A DNA stretch of 5,253 bases from Pseudomonadota bacterium (GTDB lineage Bacteria; Pseudomonadota; Gammaproteobacteria; Burkholderiales; Sulfuricellaceae): assembly GCA_021783895.1 (NCBI GenBank), contig JAJXTJ010000122.1, positions 1-5,253 of the forward strand, in the 5' to 3' direction. Position 1 is the first letter of the stretch; each line of letters starts with the position of its first letter. Shown here piece after piece: positions 1 to 5,253 of the stretch. The notes beneath the pieces were generated by a model. That model had not been told where the DNA came from. It made no database searches and worked only from the letters and a program-made list of their open reading frames with translations. The translations under genes and the position numbers were made by a program.

Positions 1-22
1 CGAATGATTGAAATCGTCCAGG

Positions 23-652
23 ATGTGGGTGTTCGATCTCGACAACACCCTGCACAATGCCGGCGCGCACATTTTCCCGCACATGAACCGGGCCATGACG
101 CAGTATCTGCAGGACAACCTCGACCTCGATGAGGCGGGTGCGAACGCGTTGCGCGAGCGCTACTGGCTGCGCTACGGCGCCACTTTGCAAGGGTTGATGC
201 GGCATCATGGCACCGACCCGGATCATTTTCTCTGGCACACCCACCAGTTCCCGGCTTTGCACCAGATGGTGCTGCGCCAGCGCGGACTGCGGGCGGCGTT
301 GCAAAGGCTGCCGGGCCGCAAAATGGTATACTCCAATGCGCCGGCCCATTACATCCACAGTGTGCTGGAACTGCTCGGCATCGCCGATTTGTTTGAAGAA
401 GTTTTCACGATCGAACATGCCGCCTACCGGCCTAAACCCGATGCTCATGGATTTCGGCGCCTGTTCCGCCGGATGCGGCTGAACCCTTCGAATTGCATCA
501 TGGTCGAAGATACGCTGGCCAATCTTAAGACCGCAAAAAGGCTAGGGATGAAGACGGTGCTGGTGGGGGCGCTACCGAAACGGCCCGGCTGCGTGGATCT
601 GAGTGTGAAATCGGTGCTGGAACTGCCCCGGGCGCAGCGCCGTATTCGTTAA
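23..652 (+). CDS. HAD-superfamily pyrimidine 5'-nucleotidase
   Basis: Predicted cytoplasmic phosphatase of 209 aa that removes phosphate from pyrimidine nucleoside monophosphates. The four HAD motifs are visible. Motif I is DLDNT, with nucleophile Asp5 and acid/base Asp7. Motif II is Ser104-Asn105 in VYSNAP. Motif III is Lys138 in YRPKPDAHGF. Motif IV is Glu162-Asp163 in MVEDTLANL. Residues about 15-95 form the helical cap of the subfamily I type. The opening FDLDNTLHNA and the AHIFPHMNRAM stretch resemble the bacterial pyrimidine 5'-nucleotidase group often found beside argB and slmA in betaproteobacteria (family knowledge); neither neighbour is visible here. An in-frame TGA at 5-7 means the gene cannot start outside the window. 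I chose ATG at 23 because motif I follows at once; TTG at 8 would add five residues. Neither start has a good Shine-Dalgarno. The family call is firm, but the exact substrate is inferred. Confidence 0.85.
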   Translation: MWVFDLDNTLHNAGAHIFPHMNRAMTQYLQDNLDLDEAGANALRERYWLRYGATLQGLMRHHGTDPDHFLWHTHQFPALHQMVLRQRGLRAALQRLPGRKMVYSNAPAHYIHSVLELLGIADLFEEVFTIEHAAYRPKPDAHGFRRLFRRMRLNPSNCIMVEDTLANLKTAKRLGMKTVLVGALPKRPGCVDLSVKSVLELPRAQRRIR

Positions 653-670
653 ACCTGGAAAGAGCTATTG

Positions 671-800
671 AACCGCAGAGGACGCAGAGGAATTCAAAAG
701 CTTGGCATGAAAATGTACTCACTTGGCGGGCGGCCCGGTACAACTTGCCAATACCTTAGCTAAGCTAATGCCTTGTTTTTCCTCCGCGTCCTCTGCGGTG
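671..800. repeat. MITE-like element with 21-base terminal inverted repeats
   Basis: The left arm (672-692) and right arm (779-799) are reverse complements over 21 bases with one mismatch (T/C). Each arm is built on a CCGCAGAGGACGCAGAGG-type unit that itself repeats GCAGAGGA. The 86 bases between the arms hold no credible gene, only a small ttagct-a-agctaa palindrome at 756-768. Similar CAGAGGA-rich inverted repeats are, from general knowledge, scattered between genes in many environmental proteobacteria. The element fills most of the gap between the HAD gene and dsbB. If transcribed it would fold into a long hairpin and might end or stabilise the upstream message. It contains no transposase, and I cannot see target-site duplications. 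Confidence 0.65.
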
Positions 801-820
801 AATCGCCGTTTTTAAGTTAA

Positions 821-826
821 AAGGAG
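821..826 (+). promoter_or_regulatory. Shine-Dalgarno that fixes the dsbB start
   Basis: AAGGAG lies 6 bases before GTG at 833. That is ideal spacing for GTG, while TTG at 827 would touch the Shine-Dalgarno directly. This favours GTG 833 as the dsbB start. Confidence 0.7.
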
Positions 827-832
827 TTGCTG

Positions 833-1321
833 GTGACTTTCAATAATCGTGTGCTGTTTCTTGGGATTTTTCTGGCTTGCGCCGGGCTGATGGGCTTCGG
901 CCTGATACTGCAACACGTCATGCACCTGGAGCCTTGCCCGCTGTGTATCCTGCAGCGCATCGCCTTCGTCGCCATCGGCGCTACCGCGCTGGCGGCAGCC
1001 ATTCACAATCCGAAACGCCTCGGCTGGACCGTGTACGGCAGCCTGCTGGCATTTTTTTCCGTGCTGGGCGGCGGGGTCGCCACCTGGCAGGTCTATCTGC
1101 AGCACCTGCCGAAGGACCAGGTGCCGGAATGCGGGCCGGGCCTGGATTACATACTCGACGCCATGCCGCTGGACAAAATTCTACCGATGATCTTTAAAGG
1201 TTCGGGCGAGTGCGCCGAAGTGACCTGGACCTTCCTCAATCTGTCCATCGCGCAGTGGGCGCTGGGCTGGTTCGTCCTGTTTGTTCTGGCGGGGGTGATT
1301 GCCGCTGTCCGCCGCAGGTAG
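833..1321 (+). CDS. dsbB: Disulfide bond formation protein DsbB
   Basis: Inner-membrane quinone reductase of 162 aa that reoxidises periplasmic DsbA and passes the electrons to ubiquinone or menaquinone. Four hydrophobic segments are visible, at about residues 7-28, 41-57, 65-85 and 137-157, giving the usual four-helix topology with two periplasmic loops. The first loop carries the redox pair Cys35-Pro-Leu-Cys38. Arg42 follows four residues after the second cysteine, matching the quinone-contacting Arg48 of E. coli DsbB. The second loop carries Cys100 and Cys127, the pair that exchanges with DsbA. The length is slightly below E. coli DsbB (176 aa) and normal for betaproteobacteria. The start is GTG at 833, set by AAGGAG at 821-826. 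No dsbA is visible nearby and I found no convincing promoter, so transcription may begin inside the upstream repeat or read through from the HAD gene. An extra cysteine, Cys16, sits in helix 1. Confidence 0.95.
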   Translation: MTFNNRVLFLGIFLACAGLMGFGLILQHVMHLEPCPLCILQRIAFVAIGATALAAAIHNPKRLGWTVYGSLLAFFSVLGGGVATWQVYLQHLPKDQVPECGPGLDYILDAMPLDKILPMIFKGSGECAEVTWTFLNLSIAQWALGWFVLFVLAGVIAAVRRR

Positions 1322-1543
1322 GAGTAGATTTGCGAGCAAGGCACAGGGGGCGCCCTACGCTTGCTGCGAACAGCATTAGCATCGCGCTTAACACGGCGGG
1401 CAGCTTCACGGATTGATGCCGGCCCCGCACCGCACAGGGCTTTGAGTAACTCCCGTCATTTTTCGGTCAGCACCCGCCAAAGTAACTCGGGGGTAGTAAA
1501 GCTGATACGCGCCGATTTTTAGCACACCATACCGTCACCGATC
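1322..1543. other. Convergent intergenic region, no gene seen
   Basis: These 222 bases separate the 3' ends of dsbB (+) and cysG (-). Besides the hairpin at 1335-1365, I see only a short direct repeat agtaactc (1445-1452 and 1481-1488). I find no strong terminator for cysG and no plausible coding frame. Confidence 0.6.
1335..1365. terminator. Weak hairpin after dsbB
   Basis: agcaag (1335-1340) pairs with cttgct (1360-1365). The loop contains a second small palindrome, gggcgccc (1348-1355). There is no T-tract on either strand, so this is not a standard rho-independent terminator. It is the only hairpin of note just after the dsbB stop. Confidence 0.25.
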
Positions 1544-2971
1544 CTAATCGTGGCTTGTTTGCACAAAATCAGAACCCCCCTCGATCGGTTCCGGCTTGAA
1601 CCAGGCGAGCTTGTCCTGCAGTTTCACCACTTCGCCGACGATGATCAGGGTCGGCGGCTTCATGTGTGCATTGGCGGCGAGTTCGGGCAGGGTGGCCAGG
1701 GTGCCGGTGACGACCTTCTGCTGGTAGGTGGTGCCCTGCTGCACGATGGCGGCGGGCGTGGTGATGGGCAGGCCGTGGGCAACCAGTTCCTTGCATAGTG
1801 TTGGCAGTCCCATCAGCCCCATGTAGATGACGATGGTCTGGTTTTTTTTGGCGATGCCGGTGAGGTCGATGTTGACGGTGCCGTCCTTCAGGTGCCCGGT
1901 GACGAAGACGCAGGACTGGGCGTAATCGCGGTGGGTGAGCGGGATGCCGGCGTAGGAGGAGACGCCGGTGGCGGCAGTGATGCCGGGCACGACCTGGAAC
2001 GGGATGTCGTGGGCCGCCAAAGTTTCGATTTCCTCGCCGCCTCGGCCGAACACGAAGGGGTCGCCGCCTTTCAGCCGCACTACGCGCTTGCCTTCCTGGG
2101 CGAGCCTTACCAGCAGTTCGTTGATGTTTTCCTGGCGCATGGTGTGCTTGGCGCGCTCCTTGCCGACATAGATGCGTTCGGCGTCGCGTCGCGTCATTTC
2201 CAGCACCGCCGGGGAAACCAGGTTGTCGTAGACCACCACGTCGGCCTGCTGCATCAGGCGCAGGGCGCGGAAGGTGAGCAGGTCGGGGTTGCCGGGGCCG
2301 CCGCCGACCAGGTAGACCTCGCCGCGCGGCGGGGTGTCGTCGGAATCGGTGGCGAGCATTTGCAGCAGGGTGTCCTTGGCGGTCTGGTCCTGCCCGGAAA
2401 GCACCATTTCGGCCACCGGACCTTGCAGGATTTTTTCCCAGAAGATGCGCCGCTTGGCAGGCAGGATGCTGTTCTTTACCTGGTCGCGGAAGCTTGCGGC
2501 GAAATGCGCCAGCCGCCCGTAGGCTGCCGGGATAACGGTTTCCAGCTTGGCCCGGATGACCCGTGCCAGCACCGGCGAAGTGCCGCCGCTGGAAATCGCG
2601 ATGACCAGCGGCGAGCGGTCGATCACCGAGGGCATGATGAAGGAGCACAAATCCGGATCGTCTACCACGTTGACCGGAATCCGCAGCTTTTTCGCGGCCA
2701 CGGAAATCTGTTCGTTGGTGGCGCGGTCGTCGGTGGCGGCAATGACCAGGACGGCTTCGCCGAGGTGTTCGGGGCGGAATTTTTCTGCGACATGGGTAAT
2801 TTTCCCCGTCTCCGCCAGTCCTTGCAGGGTGGGGGTCAGCTCGGGTGAGACGACGGTGACGAGGCCGCCGGACTGCATCATCATCCCCGCTTTGCGGGTT
2901 GCCACTTCGCCGCCGCCGACAACCAGGCAGGGCTTGTTTTTGATGTCAAAAAATATCGGGAAAAAATCCAT
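1544..2971 (-). CDS. cysG: Siroheme synthase CysG (SUMT plus precorrin-2 dehydrogenase/ferrochelatase)
   Basis: Multifunctional cytoplasmic enzyme of 475 aa that converts uroporphyrinogen III to siroheme. The N-terminal domain (about 1-150) is the NAD-dependent precorrin-2 dehydrogenase and sirohydrochlorin ferrochelatase. It has a Rossmann glycine motif [12 protein letters not shown] (17-28), Asp104-Asp105 in NVVDD, and [11 protein letters not shown] (127-137). Asp104 and Ser128 fall at the numbers known as functional in Salmonella CysG. A linker with a helical dimerisation region follows. The C-terminal SAM-dependent uroporphyrinogen III methyltransferase (about 217-455) shows [15 protein letters not shown], the YDNLVS segment with Asp249, [16 protein letters not shown] (299-314) and IYMG with Met384. 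E. coli CysG is 457 aa; the extra length is a C-terminal tail. Start ATG 2971 gives the conserved MDFFPIFFD opening but has no visible Shine-Dalgarno. The gene follows the response regulator by 35 bases, so co-transcription is likely. Confidence 0.97.
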   Translation of the reverse strand: MDFFPIFFDIKNKPCLVVGGGEVATRKAGMMMQSGGLVTVVSPELTPTLQGLAETGKITHVAEKFRPEHLGEAVLVIAATDDRATNEQISVAAKKLRIPVNVVDDPDLCSFIMPSVIDRSPLVIAISSGGTSPVLARVIRAKLETVIPAAYGRLAHFAASFRDQVKNSILPAKRRIFWEKILQGPVAEMVLSGQDQTAKDTLLQMLATDSDDTPPRGEVYLVGGGPGNPDLLTFRALRLMQQADVVVYDNLVSPAVLEMTRRDAERIYVGKERAKHTMRQENINELLVRLAQEGKRVVRLKGGDPFVFGRGGEEIETLAAHDIPFQVVPGITAATGVSSYAGIPLTHRDYAQSCVFVTGHLKDGTVNIDLTGIAKKNQTIVIYMGLMGLPTLCKELVAHGLPITTPAAIVQQGTTYQQKVVTGTLATLPELAANAHMKPPTLIIVGEVVKLQDKLAWFKPEPIEGGSDFVQTSHD

Positions 2972-3004
2972 AGGGTAAAAATCCGTTAATGACTGAGGTA
3001 AGGC

Positions 3005-3024
3005 GGTCAGCTGGTAAGCTGGCC
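3005..3024 (-). other. Small hairpin at the regulator stop, before cysG
   Basis: ggtcagct (3005-3012) and agctggcc (3017-3024) pair over 8 bases with one mismatch around a 4-base loop. The hairpin covers the stop codon of the response regulator. No T-run follows directly on the - strand, so it is not a clear terminator. It could affect message processing or cysG translation. Confidence 0.3.
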
Positions 3025-3681
3025 GTTTTGGGTGCTGAATTTGTGCTCCACAGCGAAGACTGCCGCCTCGACGCGCGAAGTCAGGCTGAGCTTGGCAAGA
3101 ATGTGGCGCACGTGCAGCTTGACAGTGTCGTGGCTGATGTCGAGCGCGCGGGCGATCACCTTGTTGCTTTCGCCCTGCGCCAGATGGGCGAGGATTTCGC
3201 GCTCGCGCTGGGTGAGCGAATCGAGCATCGAAGCCGATGAACTGGCCGGCTGGTCGTTATTCAGCAGCTTGACCAGCTTCATGGTCATTGCGGGGGCCAC
3301 TACGGTTTCGCCGCGTGAAGCGCGCAGAATCGCGTCCACCACGTCGTCCGGCTCCATGTCCTTGAGCAGGTAGCCGCGGGCGCCGGCACGCAGCACGTTG
3401 GAAAGATCCTCCTCGGCGTTGCTGACCGTCAACATCAGGGTGGGGGTGGTAAAACCCTCCTGGCGCAGCTGGCGGAACAGGGTAAGACCGTCGAGCGGCG
3501 GCATGTGCAGGTCCATCACCAGCACGTCGGGCTGTTCTTCCTGCAACAGGCGGCGCGCTTCATCCGCATTGCCGGTGACGCCGACCACCTTGATGCGGCC
3601 GCGCTGCTCCAGCAACTCGGCCAGGCCCATGCGGAACAGGGTGTGGTCGTCCACCAGCACGACGCGAACCGGGTCGCTCAT
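3007..3681 (-). CDS. NarL-type response regulator
   Basis: Cytoplasmic DNA-binding regulator of 224 aa, partner of the adjoining kinase. The receiver domain (about 4-120) has the acidic pair Asp11-Asp12, phosphoacceptor Asp57 in VMDLHMP, Thr85 and Lys107 in [10 protein letters not shown] linker rich in Ser and Ala (about 143-153) leads to a LuxR/NarL helix-turn-helix (about 154-212) with [15 protein letters not shown] and the recognition helix [14 protein letters not shown]. Lys188, Leu189 and Arg192 fall at the numbers of the DNA-contacting Lys188, Val189 and Lys192 of E. coli NarL, and VSNAEEDL closely resembles the NarL receiver. The ATG overlaps the kinase stop as ATGA, with a strong GGAGG Shine-Dalgarno 7 bases upstream. 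NarL/NarP/NreC-like specificity is likely, but target genes are inferred, so I give no gene symbol. Confidence 0.93.
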   Translation of the reverse strand: MSDPVRVVLVDDHTLFRMGLAELLEQRGRIKVVGVTGNADEARRLLQEEQPDVLVMDLHMPPLDGLTLFRQLRQEGFTTPTLMLTVSNAEEDLSNVLRAGARGYLLKDMEPDDVVDAILRASRGETVVAPAMTMKLVKLLNNDQPASSSASMLDSLTQREREILAHLAQGESNKVIARALDISHDTVKLHVRHILAKLSLTSRVEAAVFAVEHKFSTQNGQLTS

Positions 3682-4892
3682 TGTTTGTCCTCCCCGCGCC
3701 CGGCGGAGACCGGGAAACTCAGGATTGCCCGTGTGCCGGCCTTGTCTCCCGGGGTAACGGTCACTTCGGCATTCAGGTGTTTGGCTCGTTCGCGCATGAT
3801 GTTGAGGCCGAGGTGCATGCCGCTGTCGGCATTAACCTTGCCGGCGATGCCGATGCCGTTATCCTCGACGCTGATGACGTAGCGGCTCTGTTTGATCTCG
3901 ATCGCCAGACTCACGTGGTTGGCGCGGGAGTGCTTGGATACGTTGTTCAGCGCTTCGCGCACGATGTGGTAGACTTGGACTTCCTGGTCGGGGCTGAGGT
4001 TGATGTCGGGTGCGTGGTTGATGAAGTCGATGGTGATGCCGGTCTTGTCGTAAAAATTGCCGACGATATCGTACAGTGCCGGCAGCAAGCCGCGCGGGTC
4101 CATCCGGTTGCGGAACTGGGTGAGGAGTTCGCGCAATTCGGTATAGGCGGAGTCCAGCGCCTGACTGAGATCGTTGACGTATTTGTTGGAACGCGCCTCG
4201 TCGCGGCTCGCCACGGCATCGCGCAACAGCGGCAGCCGCATTTTCATGTAGGCCATGGTTTGGGCGAGCGAGTCATGCAGTTCGTTGGCCAGCATCTGGC
4301 GTTCGTTGGTCAGGCTGATGCGCAGATTTTCCCGCGTCAATCTGGCGTTTTCCAGCGCCATGCCGAGGTGTTCGCTGATCGACTGAAACAGGAGCGAGAC
4401 GTCTTCCGGTACCGGGCTGTCGGTAGCCATGAACAGGTTGTACACCCCCAGCATTTTTCCCTGATAGCGCAATGGTACGGCCACTACCCGCAGGCATTGC
4501 TTGCCGAAGTAGTCGTGGGCGGTGCGCTCCTCGCAGGCTTTCAGGTTGGTGCTGTTGTGTACGGTATGCTCGCGCGCGGCTTCGCCGCAGACGCCGCACT
4601 CGACCGGAATGTAGCGCTCCTGCTCGATCACCTCGGGGGGGAGTCCGAGCGCGCCGACCAGACGCAGATACAGGCCATCGGCGGTCAATACCCGCACTGC
4701 GCCGGCATCGGCGCCGGCGAGCTTGATCATGGTGCCGAGAAAGCGTTCCAGCAGCGAATCCAGGTTGTTTTCGCTGGACAGGCTGCTGGTGATTTCCGAT
4801 AAAACCCGCAGCGCCGGGATCTTGTAGACTCCTTGGGCTGAGACATTGATTGTGCTGGAGGGGGCAGTTTGAACGCCAACTTCCTGATTCAT
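3678..4892 (-). CDS. Soluble GAF-domain sensor histidine kinase, NarX/NarQ class
   Basis: Sensor kinase of 404 aa that should phosphorylate the adjacent NarL-type regulator. No transmembrane segment or signal peptide is visible, so it is probably cytoplasmic. A GAF-type sensory domain (about 35-175) carries four cysteines, Cys99, Cys102, Cys120 and Cys133. A connecting helix (about 178-200) leads to a HisKA_3 dimerisation domain with ANELHDSLAQ; His206 is the phosphoacceptor. The ATPase domain (about 300-397) has an N box REALNNVSKH with Glu313 and Asn317, a G1 box EDNGIGI (343-349) and a G2 region GMHLGLNIMRERA. The H-box and the following MKMRL resemble NarX. I chose ATG 4892 because AGGAA lies 5 bases upstream; ATG 4952 would add 20 poorly distinctive residues and lacks a Shine-Dalgarno. 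The ligand is unknown; a redox, oxygen or nitrogen-oxide signal is inferred. Confidence 0.92.
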   Translation of the reverse strand: MNQEVGVQTAPSSTINVSAQGVYKIPALRVLSEITSSLSSENNLDSLLERFLGTMIKLAGADAGAVRVLTADGLYLRLVGALGLPPEVIEQERYIPVECGVCGEAAREHTVHNSTNLKACEERTAHDYFGKQCLRVVAVPLRYQGKMLGVYNLFMATDSPVPEDVSLLFQSISEHLGMALENARLTRENLRISLTNERQMLANELHDSLAQTMAYMKMRLPLLRDAVASRDEARSNKYVNDLSQALDSAYTELRELLTQFRNRMDPRGLLPALYDIVGNFYDKTGITIDFINHAPDINLSPDQEVQVYHIVREALNNVSKHSRANHVSLAIEIKQSRYVISVEDNGIGIAGKVNADSGMHLGLNIMRERAKHLNAEVTVTPGDKAGTRAILSFPVSAGRGEDKQ

Positions 4893-4897
4893 CGGGT

Positions 4898-4902
4898 TTC
4901 CT
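4898..4902 (-). promoter_or_regulatory. Shine-Dalgarno favouring the 4892 kinase start
   Basis: On the - strand AGGAA is followed by ACCCG and then ATG at 4892. The upstream ATG at 4952 is preceded by a T-rich stretch with no Shine-Dalgarno, so the downstream start is preferred. Confidence 0.5.
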
Positions 4903-4949
4903 GAATAACGCGTGGGCTGATTTGCCGCCGGGGAATCTATCGTAGCCAG

Positions 4950-4969
4950 CATTTGGACAAAAACAAATG
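4950..4969. promoter_or_regulatory. Inverted repeat at the predicted transcript start
   Basis: CATTTG (4950-4955) and CAAATG (4964-4969) are perfect 6-base inverted repeats around 8 bases. The repeat begins about where transcription from the predicted promoter should start. It also contains the alternative kinase ATG at 4952. It could be an operator, or a hairpin in the leader that hides that ATG. Confidence 0.35.
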
Positions 4970-4976
4970 CCTGACA

Positions 4977-5005
4977 ATTGTAGAGAGCACGGGCGGTTGG
5001 CGCAA
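4977..5005 (-). promoter_or_regulatory. Sigma70-type promoter for the kinase-regulator-cysG genes
   Basis: On the - strand TTGCGC (5005-5000) is followed by exactly 17 bases and then TACAAT (4982-4977). The -10 matches the consensus at 5 of 6 positions, while the -35 matches only TTG. A start near 4970 would leave a leader of about 78 bases before ATG 4892. The weak -35 suggests help from an activator. Confidence 0.55.
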
Positions 5006-5136
5006 TGACTGAAAATTAGAAAATGAATTCTGGAGCAGGTTCCGCAGCGTTCGGTCACCAGTCAGAGGCGCGCCCGGTTTTCTTTGCCGCCTAGTCGTAC
5101 TTCGCCATGTTGCCGGGAAAGCGGAACAATAACAAT

Positions 5137-5197
5137 CCTCCGGCAGAGCCGGAGGTATTCCGATTGCTGCCCCCTCAAAGGGGGCTAATCGCAATCG
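5137..5197. repeat. Two-hairpin REP-like element
   Basis: The first hairpin is cctccggc (5137-5144) and gccggagg (5148-5155), a perfect 8-base stem with a 3-base loop. The second has an inner 7-base stem, gccccct (5169-5175) with agggggc (5179-5185), inside an outer perfect 7-base stem, cgattgc (5161-5167) with gcaatcg (5191-5197). On the - strand the first hairpin is followed by ATTGTTATTGTT, so it could end transcription of a gene entering from the right. Paired GC-rich hairpins between genes are typical of REP-like elements. Copy number in the genome is unknown. Confidence 0.5.
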
Positions 5198-5253
5198 ATG
5201 AAAGGCAAAACCATCAACCTCGCGACCAATTGCGTGACACCAGTTGCCAAAAA
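5198..5253 (+). CDS. Possible start of a truncated gene
   Basis: An open frame begins at ATG 5198 and runs off the window end after 18 codons (MKGKTINLATNCVTPVAK). Codon use is plausible for this genome, but no Shine-Dalgarno or promoter is visible. The ATG abuts the outer arm of the preceding hairpin, sharing no bases with it. I do not recognise the peptide. The opposite strand is also open here and ends in TAG at 5185-5187, inside the hairpin. That frame uses many TTG codons and an AGG, so it looks less likely, but a gene entering from the right and ending at this hairpin is a real alternative. Confidence 0.2.
   Translation, partial: MKGKTINLATNCVTPVAK

Noticed and set aside
1..22. End of an upstream gene, possibly argB
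   Set aside because: Too few bases to identify any gene; stops occur in two frames but could be chance.
525..743. 72-codon frame on the - strand crossing the left repeat arm
   Set aside because: It runs through the HAD 3' end and the repeat; its FEFLCVLCGS segment is just the translated repeat.
702..771. Possible dsbB promoters inside the repeat (TTGGCA at 702, TTGCCA at 745)
   Set aside because: No acceptable -10 lies at 16-18 bases from either.
812..1105. Open frame on the - strand opposite dsbB
   Set aside because: dsbB has all family cysteines and a good ribosome site; this frame is its shadow.
1569..2648. A 359-codon open frame on the - strand overlapping cysG in another frame
   Set aside because: Its Arg/His/Pro/Gly-rich translation is the usual out-of-frame product of GC-rich coding DNA.
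1892..2848. A 318-codon open frame on the + strand opposite cysG, rich in Gly, His and Asp
   Set aside because: It is antisense to strongly conserved CysG motifs, with composition typical of shadow frames and no domain.
3681..4802. A 373-codon open frame on the + strand, opposite the kinase
   Set aside because: It is an antisense shadow of a clearly conserved histidine kinase in GC-rich DNA; its translation has no recognisable domain.
5095..5157. Possible NarL heptamers upstream of the kinase (TACTTCG, and TACCTCC on the - strand)
   Set aside because: Each matches TACYYMT at only 6 of 7 positions, they are not in the 7-2-7 arrangement, and such matches are common by chance.
4937..5194. 85-codon frame on the - strand through the hairpins and the kinase promoter
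   Set aside because: It has a TTG start without a ribosome site, passes through both hairpins and the promoter, and shows no recognisable protein features.

Overview
The window looks like chromosomal DNA from a GC-rich betaproteobacterium. The inference rests on the style of the proteins: a CysG close in layout to enteric CysG, a NarL-type regulator, a short DsbB, and a HAD pyrimidine 5'-nucleotidase of the kind often found in Nitrosomonadales/Burkholderiales-type genomes. I cannot name a species. I see no phage, CRISPR, toxin-antitoxin or transposase gene.

Layout. On the + strand, a HAD-superfamily pyrimidine 5'-nucleotidase (23-652) is followed by a 180-base gap. That gap is mostly a 130-base element bounded by 21-base inverted repeats (671-800). 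Next comes dsbB (833-1321), which has a clear Shine-Dalgarno and a GTG start. The strand then switches. A 222-base convergent intergenic region (1322-1543) separates dsbB from three genes on the - strand. Read in transcription order these are a GAF-domain sensor histidine kinase of the NarX/NarQ class (4892-3678), a NarL-type response regulator (3681-3007, 4-base ATGA overlap with the kinase), and cysG siroheme synthase (2971-1544, 35 bases after the regulator). A good sigma70-type promoter lies just upstream of the kinase (-35 at 5000-5005, -10 at 4977-4982). A 20-base inverted repeat covers the predicted transcript start. The right edge holds a two-hairpin, REP-like element (5137-5197) and perhaps the first codons of another + strand gene.

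How the genes work together. The kinase and regulator form a two-component pair closest in style to nitrate/nitrite or redox regulators. The gene after them makes siroheme, the cofactor of assimilatory nitrite and sulfite reductases and of dissimilatory sulfite reductase. One transcript would therefore couple sensing of a nitrogen-oxide or redox signal to cofactor supply. Unlike E. coli NarX, the kinase has no membrane segments and no periplasmic nitrate-binding domain. Its GAF domain instead carries four cysteines (C-x2-C-x17-C-x12-C), so an iron-sulfur or thiol-based cytoplasmic sensor is the most interesting hypothesis here. dsbB and the HAD gene look like unrelated housekeeping genes.
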